Shown: one piece after another, positions 1-5,275 of the stretch | How positions within the stretch are numbered: position 1 is the stretch's first letter | How the letters are laid out: every line of letters begins with the position of its first letter | Origin: Methanobacteriota archaeon | Lineage (GTDB): Archaea; Thermoplasmatota; Poseidoniia; Poseidoniales; Poseidoniaceae | Direction: 5' to 3' | Assembly (NCBI GenBank): GCA_029979405.1 | Contig: JAPOHM010000112.1 | Location: 1 to 5,275 of the forward strand | DNA: 5,275 bases | Notes under the pieces: generated by a model | What the model was told of the DNA's origin: nothing | Databases searched by the model: none | What the model saw: the letters and a program-made list of their open reading frames with translations, nothing else | Program-made: the position numbers and the translations under genes

Positions 1-324
1 GGTGATCCAGAATCCGAAGGTATGTCTACTTGGTTGATTACAGTGCTCGTTATCATTGCAGTCATAGTGCTCGCAGGTATTGGTGCATATTTCTTCGTTG
101 AATTTGAAGAAATTGATGATGAAATGGAACTATCAGAACTTCAAGAACAGGAAAAAGACCCATACGCATGGGCTAAGGCTAAGGTCGCTGCAACTGCACA
201 AGCAACCCCTGCTCCTGCTCCAGCTCCTGTTCCGGTATCACAACCTCAACATCCAGGCTGGATATGGGATGCGAATACTAACCAATGGGTCGCCGATCCA
301 AATTATCGCCCCCCACAACAATAA
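1..324 (+). CDS. C-terminal part of a membrane-anchored protein with Trp-rich tail (5' partial)
   Basis: The frame is open from base 1, so this is probably the end of a longer protein; the first Met is at base 22. The reading is: acidic lead-in (GDPESEG), one hydrophobic helix (codons at about 31-99, WLITVLVIIAVIVLAGIGAY), an acidic juxtamembrane segment (EFEEIDDEMELSE), a Lys/Ala stretch, a Pro/Ala/Val linker (205-237), and a tail with key residues HPGW-x-WD ... QWV-x-DPNY (250-306). From memory, Marine Group II archaea have large exported proteins with one C-terminal helix and such a tail, which would place the tail in the cytoplasm and the lost N-terminal part outside. That topology is inferred. 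Alternatively, it is a complete 100-residue membrane protein starting at base 22. The molecular function is unknown. It lies 28 nt upstream of the regulator gene on the same strand and may share its transcript. Confidence 0.72.
   Translation, partial: GDPESEGMSTWLITVLVIIAVIVLAGIGAYFFVEFEEIDDEMELSELQEQEKDPYAWAKAKVAATAQATPAPAPAPVPVSQPQHPGWIWDANTNQWVADPNYRPPQQ
250..306 (+). other. Trp-rich C-terminal tail motif (GW-x-WD...QWV-x-DPNY)
   Basis: This segment encodes three Trp in a regular frame, with Asp after the second and Asp-Pro after the last: HPGWIWD, then a short Asn-rich loop, then QWVADPNY. It follows a flexible Pro/Ala linker, so it is probably a small autonomous docking or sorting module at the end of the protein. 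It loosely resembles short Trp/Asp-Pro modules such as bacterial DUF2510 (W-x-x-DP ... WWDG), but I cannot claim homology. Confidence 0.5.
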
Positions 325-340
325 GTGAGCGAATATATTT

Positions 341-344
341 GGAG
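341..344 (+). promoter_or_regulatory. Shine-Dalgarno GGAG deciding the start of the regulator gene
   Basis: GGAG lies before three possible in-frame starts: GTG at 347, ATG at 350 and ATG at 353. The spacing from GGAG to the start is 2, 5 and 8 nt respectively. In the pilin-like gene on the other strand, the GGAG of a near-perfect GGAGGTG lies exactly 8 nt from its ATG, which favours ATG 353 here. Confidence 0.55.
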
Positions 345-352
345 ATGTGATG

Positions 353-2878
353 ATGGTATCAGGACCCAAACCAGGTGTACAGGAGAGGATTCTACTTCAC
401 CTGTCTGATTTTTCAGACTTCATGAATTCTGTTGAAGTACCTTTTTCTCTTTCGCAAATGGGAATTGCAAACGCAGTAGCAATAGCAAGGTCTAATGTTC
501 CTCGTGCTATTGCAGGACTTAAAGACCAAGGATTGTTAGTTGAAAGACAAGCTCACGTTCAGGGTGTTAGTCGAAAGCGAAAGGCATATTTTCTTACAGA
601 ATCAGGAATTTCTCTAGCTGATGAAACATGGAAGAGATTGCGTGATTTCAAATTAAGAGCAATCCTGCCTGGTGGACAAACAATTAATTCAACATTGGGT
701 GAAATACAGGACCAATTGCCATTTTCAATGCGTCCAGTAGACGTAATTCGGTACCTTGATGATAATTCGATTCTTGATGTCAGGTCACTTTCTGCTGATT
801 TAGTTGAGCGTGACTTGACTAAGCATGTTGAAAAGCAGTTGGTATCAAGTCTTAGTGATTTACCAAGAATAAGACACTTTTACGGGCGTTCAAAGGAATT
901 AGAGAACATGGTAAATTTACTCGAAGCAAGGCCTACTACTCTTATGGTCCCGGGTATTGCTGGAATCGGTAAGACCACTATGGCTGCGAAACTGATTGAA
1001 TCATTTACACATCAGAGGAACCTTCTATACCATCGTTGTCAGGATTGGGATGGTAGTAGGGCATTCTTTGAAACTATTGCGGATTGGTTGTCGAGCCTCG
1101 GCGATTCTATGTTGGCAGATTACATTTCAGCAACTCCTGTTCCTCAACCGACAGATGCTGCGAGATTAATCTTAGATGCATTGTCAAATTCTCCTTCCCT
1201 TATTGTAATAGATGATTATCACAAAGTAAGCGACATCTCATTACACCAAACCATTCAAGCAATATCAAGAGGACTAGTTGAATATGAAGGTGAAATAGGT
1301 CTGGTATTATTTTCCAGGTCTTTCAAAGAAGTTGTTCCGCTAAAAGATGCTGAAGGCAAAATTGTTTCGCTCGTTCTGCCATTGGAAGGGTTGGACCAGG
1401 ATTCTACAAGGTCACTTCTGACTGCATTTGATAATATAGAGGAAGAAAAATTACTTTACATACATTCCCTGAGTAGAGGTCACCCATTAATTATTGAATT
1501 AATCAACAGAGGAGCATCCGCCGGAGCCTTCCATGAAACCCTTGAGAATTACGTCAATATCGAAATATTTTCAAAATTATCTGGTGAGCAGAAGAGGCTT
1601 TTAGGTGCATTATCTGTGTACAGAGAGCCAATTCCTCTTGAAGCAATTACGGTACAAGGATTGAGCGTTGATGAATTAGACCAGTTAGTAGAATCAGGTC
1701 TTGCAAGGCAAGCCGACTCTGATACCTACGATGTTCACGACTTAATTAGGGAATTCTTACTCCAAAGTCTAGATCGCCAATCAAAAGAAGAATTACACAA
1801 CAAAGCAGTATCATGGTACGAAAATCAGACTGACAGCAGTTCAGTAGCAATGGAGAAGATATACCATCTAATATCATCTTCAAGACATGAAAATGCTGTT
1901 GAAATCGTGATTGAACGTGGACGTGATCTGATTAAGGAAGGTCACATAGAATTATTACATCTGTTGGTAGCAATCGAATTAGATTCTATCGCTCCTGAAA
2001 GTGCATGTAAAATCGACAGGCTTCGGGGTGAAGTTCTTTCATTATTGGGTAGGTTCGATGAAGCTGAAGAAGCATTCAATAAGGCTAAACCACTTGCTGA
2101 AAAAGCAGGCTTGGATGAAATCATTGCCGATATTCTCTCCAATCTCGCAGACATTGCGCTGAAGAGAGGAGAGCCAGATTCAAGTTTAGAAATGCATACG
2201 AAAGCTTTGGAATTATTTATTGCGCAAAATAATGCACTTGGCGCGGCGAGATCTTACAACAACATGGGATATATCCTCAGAAGAAGAGGGGACAAAGAAA
2301 AAGCACTTGAAGCATACTCTGAAGTCGAAAAAATTCTGTCTTCAAATGACTCTGAAGACTTAATACCAGCACAAATTGTTCTAGCAAGGTCCCTATTAGA
2401 CCTAGGGAAAGAAGACAGGGCTAGAGATCATGCACTTTCATCATACGAGCGTACTGTTGACACTGAGGATTTGATTCTACATGCCAGAGCACGTGCTGTT
2501 TTGGGTAGATTTTATGCCAAAACAGGAGACGCTGATCTAGCATTGCATCACTATACTGGAGCTTTAGAAACAATGGGTGAAGCAGGAGACCCACTCGCAT
2601 TAGTTGAGGTGTCAATACTCCTGGGTGAAGTTCTTCAAGACAGTGGTAGAATCGAAGATGCTCTTGAACGGTACAGAGAGGCTCTGATTATTTCAGAAGC
2701 GAACGACTTACGTATGCAAATTGGAGAACTATTAGCGAGGCTGGGTGGAGTGGCACCAGACAGGCAACGACGTATGGAATACCTCCAAAGGGCTTTGTCA
2801 GTATTTAGAGAACTGGGAGCACAAACTCGAATGCGTGAAGTGCAAATGATGGTTCATAATGCAGTGATGGGTCGTTGA
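353..2878 (+). CDS. Winged-helix / STAND NTPase / TPR signal-responsive regulator
   Basis: This 841-residue cytoplasmic protein has four modules (numbered from ATG 353). Residues ~8-95 form a MarR/ArsR-like winged helix, with SNVPRAIAGLKDQGLL as the likely recognition region and a basic wing (RKRKAYFLTESG). FYGRSKEL at ~176 opens the NTPase. Walker A is GIAGIGKTT (201-209, Lys207), Walker B is LIVIDD (Asp287-288), a sensor Arg is in LVLFSRS (Arg322), and GHPL is at 376-379. A second winged-helix-like part (~400-470) ends in VHDLIREF (His462-Asp463), like the MHD motif of NB-ARC proteins. From ~553 to the end there are about seven TPRs with typical G-x-x-x-x-A and AL-x-x-Y positions. The order is like MalT/AfsR-type STAND regulators, but with the DNA-binding domain at the N-terminus. 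Inferred role: the TPRs sense a ligand or partner, ATP drives assembly, and the winged helix binds DNA. The target is unknown. GTG 347 or ATG 350 are alternative starts. Confidence 0.88.
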   Translation: MVSGPKPGVQERILLHLSDFSDFMNSVEVPFSLSQMGIANAVAIARSNVPRAIAGLKDQGLLVERQAHVQGVSRKRKAYFLTESGISLADETWKRLRDFKLRAILPGGQTINSTLGEIQDQLPFSMRPVDVIRYLDDNSILDVRSLSADLVERDLTKHVEKQLVSSLSDLPRIRHFYGRSKELENMVNLLEARPTTLMVPGIAGIGKTTMAAKLIESFTHQRNLLYHRCQDWDGSRAFFETIADWLSSLGDSMLADYISATPVPQPTDAARLILDALSNSPSLIVIDDYHKVSDISLHQTIQAISRGLVEYEGEIGLVLFSRSFKEVVPLKDAEGKIVSLVLPLEGLDQDSTRSLLTAFDNIEEEKLLYIHSLSRGHPLIIELINRGASAGAFHETLENYVNIEIFSKLSGEQKRLLGALSVYREPIPLEAITVQGLSVDELDQLVESGLARQADSDTYDVHDLIREFLLQSLDRQSKEELHNKAVSWYENQTDSSSVAMEKIYHLISSSRHENAVEIVIERGRDLIKEGHIELLHLLVAIELDSIAPESACKIDRLRGEVLSLLGRFDEAEEAFNKAKPLAEKAGLDEIIADILSNLADIALKRGEPDSSLEMHTKALELFIAQNNALGAARSYNNMGYILRRRGDKEKALEAYSEVEKILSSNDSEDLIPAQIVLARSLLDLGKEDRARDHALSSYERTVDTEDLILHARARAVLGRFYAKTGDADLALHHYTGALETMGEAGDPLALVEVSILLGEVLQDSGRIEDALERYREALIISEANDLRMQIGELLARLGGVAPDRQRRMEYLQRALSVFRELGAQTRMREVQMMVHNAVMGR

Positions 2879-3349
2879 TTAAAAGTCAGGCCTATCTTTA
2901 GTAATGTAGGTTACACCATCATCGTATACAACCCAAATATAGGTTGTTCCGGATAATGTGATTTCACCATCATAAGTGCCCGCACCAGTCCCTGATATCG
3001 ATACGTCTCTGTCCAAAGAATTCTCAGTGTGGTCGAGATGTAGCCCTTCATCATCTAAAACGAGTGTGAAAAGGGATTCATCAGCTTCTGTCAGCCTCCA
3101 CTCAACAATCTCCGCATATCTTGAATTTACATCCTCTCTACTTGCAGCGTCCGCCCTTTCAACTGCGCCCGCAATGTCTGCCATATTCACATCAACAGCA
3201 GTACTGTTCCATTTTTCTCTGGTTGAAGTTTCTAAGCCAAAGGCCCATACGCTGAACATCGAAAGGAAAATTACACCTAACATGAATGTGAAGATGTATC
3301 CAAGTTCTGTACTCGCACCAGAATTGTCTCTAACTAACTTTCCTCTCAT
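2879..3349 (-). CDS. Archaeal type IV pilin-like surface protein
   Basis: This 156-residue protein has a short basic leader (MRGKLVRDNSG), a probable prepilin peptidase (PibD/FlaK-type) cleavage site after Gly11, and a hydrophobic helix at ~17-39 with a Glu at position 15, the usual type IV pilin layout. A charged helical stretch (~40-90, AVERADAASRED) follows, then a beta-rich C-terminal part with Gly/Thr-rich strands. The layout recalls the small pilin-like proteins (DUF7266 and relatives) that haloarchaea encode beside pilus assembly genes, but I cannot assign the family firmly. It should sit in the membrane with its C-terminal part outside and may be a pilus or pseudopilus subunit. Its ATG overlaps the stop of the upstream gene as ATGA and a strong ribosome binding site precedes it, so it is translated as the second gene of a unit. 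No assembly ATPase or platform protein is visible in the window. Confidence 0.78.
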   Translation of the reverse strand: MRGKLVRDNSGASTELGYIFTFMLGVIFLSMFSVWAFGLETSTREKWNSTAVDVNMADIAGAVERADAASREDVNSRYAEIVEWRLTEADESLFTLVLDDEGLHLDHTENSLDRDVSISGTGAGTYDGEITLSGTTYIWVVYDDGVTYITKDRPDF

Positions 3350-5190
3350 GATCCCACCTCCGCAATTTCCACATCAATACTACTGATTTGTAGGTTGAAT
3401 TGAATTGGTTCACCTGCTGTGTGCCAAATTGATTCGCTCGGTCCGTGACTTGGTACTGGAACCCATCCCGTGTAGTCTTTCAATTGGTCGAATTTGCCCG
3501 GATTGACAATCCAGTCATTAGAAGTCTCAAGGCCTTCGCTAGACCAAGAGGCGATAGCATCTCCATATGGGCCGATCCAACCTCTTCGCACATCGTGTGC
3601 TGTACAAGATGCTAAACTTTGGCGCATTGTTAATTCCATGTTCAAATTCATGTAGCCACTACCTTCAACTGATGTCGATGTTGGATGAAGTGATGGTACT
3701 GTGACACTAAATCGAGGCCCTGGGCCCTGTCTATCAGTGGGTCCTTCAAGTATTGTAGGTTGCATCTCCGGATGATTGGTAACAATCGCTCCAGAACTCC
3801 AGGCAACTTCTAATCCGGTAATGGAGGTGTCAAATTCATAGGTTAACCTTGAGATGTGGAATGCCCAAGCCGTAGACAAAACTGCGTAATTAGAATTATC
3901 AAAGCTACCAATTAGCGTGATTTCGATACTTGCCGGATGTTTTCCGGATTGCCATGCTTTGACTATTTGGCCTTCTGGAATCCCGTTCATTGTGTCCCAT
4001 GGGAGGATAGTTGAAATCCATCCAGATGCAGTTTTGTCAATGGAAATACATCGAGTGTCTCCATCATCTTCGAGAATAACTATTCCGTTATCTCCGTTTA
4101 GAATATGTTTTGTCATGTAGTCCCCATGAGCAGATGTTTCATTCGTTATTGAATCTCCAGAATCTTCAATATATTTCATCCCAGTTAATTGTCCAGTATC
4201 GATTGCTGGTAAGACAAATGCTCCGTTATTTTCGATGCTCCACTTTACCATTATATCCTCATCACTTTTCAGGATTGTCGAATTTTCTATTCCGACCGGT
4301 GGCCATTCAATTGTAATGGTTTGATTCCCGGGTATTGAGTAACCACCATTGCGCCATGTTACTGTAGCAGAGTTTTCATTTGGATTGAAAAATGTGATAT
4401 TCCCATCAGATTTCGGTGCAATGAAATTTTTCGATATGAAACTATTTTCTTGACCCATAATCATTGTCTGGCCAATCCCTTCATGGATAATCATTACTTG
4501 AGCATCGACATCTGTTATGATTTCTAAAAGAGTATCAGATGTCGTTTGAAATTCTTTGACCCATGAGTTTGCGTATTGAATACCCTCTGGTTGTATTACA
4601 ACTTGGGATTTAAGAGTGCCATCAATTGAGTATTGTACTAACATATCTGATTTTGACATTACCTCTACTGTTGTATTTCCTGAAGGAATAGGTATGGCCC
4701 AGTTCTGTCCCATTCCAGAAACAGGGTTGGTTTTGACAGGTGGGACTAAGGTAGCCCCCCCATTTCCATATAATTCCAAACCGCTCAAGTCATGTGATGA
4801 TGAAATCACGCTGTCGGTGGTTAATCGCAATACTTCTCCTATTGATATTGGATATTCATTTCCTGATTGCTCGACTATGACCGGGCCCAGGGGAATCGAT
4901 AGCCCATGTTTTGGTGTAACTAAAACAAAGTCTGCATTATTATTTGGCGTGAACAGAAAGTGTCTATCAGGGCCTAATCTCATGTCCTCGTAGCAGATTG
5001 CTTGTACGTGGGATTCTGGATGCCTGATCTCAACTTCACGATTCAAATCCAATGCGCCCCGGATTCTAAATGTTGTATCTTCATACCAAGATGCAGAATA
5101 CCACATTCCACCTCGAATTCTATCCCATCTTAAAGTACCATCAACCGGTATCAATTCTACCTCAGATGAATCTCCAGGAAGGCCTGATTC
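3346..5190 (-). CDS. Large beta-rich extracellular protein, N-terminus missing (5' truncated)
   Basis: About 614 residues remain. The frame is rich in Thr, Ser, Ile, Val, Gly and Asn, with only three Cys in the 602 residues from the TTG at 5154, and no enzyme motif I recognise; this is typical of a secreted beta-sandwich protein. A degenerate 19-residue unit occurs three times (positions 4618-4674, 4477-4533, 4228-4284). A segment NITFFNPNENSATVTW (about 4352-4401) looks like an Ig-like strand pair. The C-terminus (FNLQISSIDVEIAEVGS) ends in a beta strand without a membrane anchor. Since the next gene is pilin-like, the missing N-terminus may have carried a pilin-type signal and helix, making this a large pilus-associated or surface subunit; that is inference. 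A TTG at 5154 can be read as a start, but the same frame continues plausibly upstream (SESGLPGDSSEVEL) to about 5190, where unrelated bacterial sequence begins. The frame is formally open to a stop at 5266-5268. Confidence 0.75.
   Translation of the reverse strand, partial: ESGLPGDSSEVELIPVDGTLRWDRIRGGMWYSASWYEDTTFRIRGALDLNREVEIRHPESHVQAICYEDMRLGPDRHFLFTPNNNADFVLVTPKHGLSIPLGPVIVEQSGNEYPISIGEVLRLTTDSVISSSHDLSGLELYGNGGATLVPPVKTNPVSGMGQNWAIPIPSGNTTVEVMSKSDMLVQYSIDGTLKSQVVIQPEGIQYANSWVKEFQTTSDTLLEIITDVDAQVMIIHEGIGQTMIMGQENSFISKNFIAPKSDGNITFFNPNENSATVTWRNGGYSIPGNQTITIEWPPVGIENSTILKSDEDIMVKWSIENNGAFVLPAIDTGQLTGMKYIEDSGDSITNETSAHGDYMTKHILNGDNGIVILEDDGDTRCISIDKTASGWISTILPWDTMNGIPEGQIVKAWQSGKHPASIEITLIGSFDNSNYAVLSTAWAFHISRLTYEFDTSITGLEVAWSSGAIVTNHPEMQPTILEGPTDRQGPGPRFSVTVPSLHPTSTSVEGSGYMNLNMELTMRQSLASCTAHDVRRGWIGPYGDAIASWSSEGLETSNDWIVNPGKFDQLKDYTGWVPVPSHGPSESIWHTAGEPIQFNLQISSIDVEIAEVGS
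3355..3361 (-). promoter_or_regulatory. Strong Shine-Dalgarno (GGAGGTG) for the pilin-like gene
   Basis: On the minus strand GGAGGTG ends 5 nt before the ATG at 3349. It matches the complement of the conserved 16S rRNA 3' end over seven bases. It lies inside the last codons of the upstream gene, giving the downstream gene its own efficient initiation in addition to possible coupling through the ATGA overlap. Confidence 0.8.
4228..4674 (-). repeat. Three copies of a degenerate 19-residue beta unit
   Basis: Three segments of the large surface protein align without gaps: TTVEVMSKSDMLVQYSIDG (4618-4674), TLLEIITDVDAQVMIIHEG (4477-4533) and NSTILKSDEDIMVKWSIEN (4228-4284). Positions 10 (Asp) and 13 (Val) are identical in all three. 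Position 7 is Ser/Thr, position 18 is acidic, and hydrophobic residues alternate as in a beta hairpin. The copies are 47 and 83 residues apart, which suggests repeated beta-sandwich domains of unequal length. The repeat is seen at protein level only. Confidence 0.6.
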
Positions 5191-5196
5191 TGAAAG
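5184..5196. other. Probable chimeric junction between bacterial and archaeal DNA
   Basis: To the right, the minus strand encodes an alphaproteobacterial-like NYN domain start. To the left, it encodes the archaeal surface protein in a different frame. The switch falls near 5190: NYN similarity ends with LLASFQ (5190-5207), and the surface-protein frame reads sensibly from about SESGLPG (5173-5193). No terminal repeat, att-like duplication or transposase is visible, so a join formed during assembly or amplification is the simplest explanation. Confidence 0.6.
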
Positions 5197-5275
5197 CTCG
5201 CCAACAAACGACGATAGTCGATGTCGATACCTATCGCTTTGCTGGTGGCATAGAGGTTGGCGCCGTCAATGAACA
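5191..5275 (-). CDS. NYN/LabA-type nuclease domain fragment, bacterial in style (partial at both ends)
   Basis: Read from the right edge on the minus strand, 27-28 codons give FIDGANLYATSKAIGIDIDY followed by RRLLASFQ. This is the first strand and helix of the NYN (PIN-like) domain of LabA/DUF88 proteins, with the metal-binding Asp in FIDG; such proteins are thought to be ribonucleases. The wording closely resembles alphaproteobacterial members. The domain normally continues with a strand of the type GRLVRAYYYTAL, but here the frame turns to unrelated sequence (NQAFLEIHLR) and stops at 5157-5159. By hand count GC over 5196-5275 is about 52%, higher than the AT-rich neighbouring genes appear. 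The gene start lies beyond the window. Only the start of the domain is present, so this is not a functional gene here. Confidence 0.72.

Noticed and set aside
1..8. GGTGATCC as a Shine-Dalgarno for an ATG at 22
   Set aside because: It matches the 16S complement, but the spacing of 13 nt is long and the frame reads through from base 1 as an acidic lead-in to the membrane helix. I kept the gene as 5' partial, with the ATG at 22 as the alternative.
331..340. AT-rich GAATATATTT resembling an archaeal TATA box before the regulator gene
   Set aside because: Archaeal TATA boxes lie about 25 bases upstream of the transcript start, which would put the start inside the coding sequence after the initiation codon. 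It more likely reflects the short AT-rich gap between co-transcribed genes.
2421..2615. 64-codon minus-strand frame inside the TPR region
   Set aside because: It lies opposite clear TPR repeats and its translation has no coherent features.
353..2878. Antiphage STAND (Avs-like) defence gene
   Set aside because: There is a STAND NTPase with a repeat sensor, but the N-terminal module is a winged helix rather than a nuclease, protease, TIR or membrane effector, and no other defence gene is adjacent. The NYN fragment at the far edge is probably foreign to the locus.
2976..3386. 136-codon open frame on the plus strand opposite the pilin-like gene
   Set aside because: It is a shadow of the minus-strand pair, Ser/Thr-rich without domain logic. 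The opposite strand has a signal peptide, a membrane helix and a perfect ribosome binding site.
4616..4993. 125-codon open frame on the plus strand opposite the large surface protein
   Set aside because: It is antisense to a long, compositionally coherent gene, with no ribosome binding site or recognisable motif.
5157..5189. Continuation of the NYN protein to the TAG at 5157-5159
   Set aside because: The residues after LLASFQ (NQAFLEIHLR) do not resemble the domain's next strand, and the same bases read well in the surface-protein frame, so this is out-of-frame read-through past the junction.

Overview
The window looks like archaeal DNA, most likely from a planktonic marine Thermoplasmatota lineage such as Marine Group II (Poseidoniales). 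The signs are: a class III signal peptide typical of archaeal type IV pilins; a strong GGAGGTG ribosome binding site; a membrane protein with a Pro/Ala linker and a Trp-rich 'GW-x-WD ... QWV-x-DP' tail of a kind I associate with Marine Group II surface proteins; moderately AT-rich composition; and very tight gene packing. The lineage is an inference from pattern recognition, not from a marker gene.

Left half, plus strand. The window opens inside the C-terminal part of a membrane-anchored protein (1-324): an acidic lead-in, one transmembrane helix, an acidic juxtamembrane stretch, a Pro/Ala linker and a Trp-rich tail. It is followed 28 nt later by a large multidomain protein (353-2878): an N-terminal winged helix, a STAND-type P-loop NTPase with clear Walker A and B motifs, a second winged-helix-like module ending in a His-Asp motif, and about seven tetratricopeptide repeats. 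It is best read as a signal-responsive, ATP-dependent transcription regulator. The two genes could be co-transcribed.

Right half, minus strand. A two-gene unit runs toward the left: a large beta-rich surface protein that has lost its N-terminus (3346 to about 5190), then a small type IV pilin-like protein (2879-3349). The start of the small gene overlaps the stop of the large one as ATGA. Its last base directly abuts the stop codon of the regulator gene, so the two units converge with no spacer.

Right edge. The last ~80 bases, read on the minus strand in another frame, encode the start of a NYN/LabA-type nuclease domain (FIDGANLYATSK...) of alphaproteobacterial style. The similarity ends abruptly near 5190, where the archaeal surface-protein frame takes over. 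This is most simply a chimeric join (assembly or amplification artefact) between bacterial and archaeal DNA. A real recombination event is less likely. As a result, the true N-terminus of the large surface protein is missing and a TTG start at 5154 should not be trusted.

I see no RNA genes, CRISPR arrays, insertion sequences or convincing promoters or terminators, and there is no gene-free stretch longer than 30 bases.
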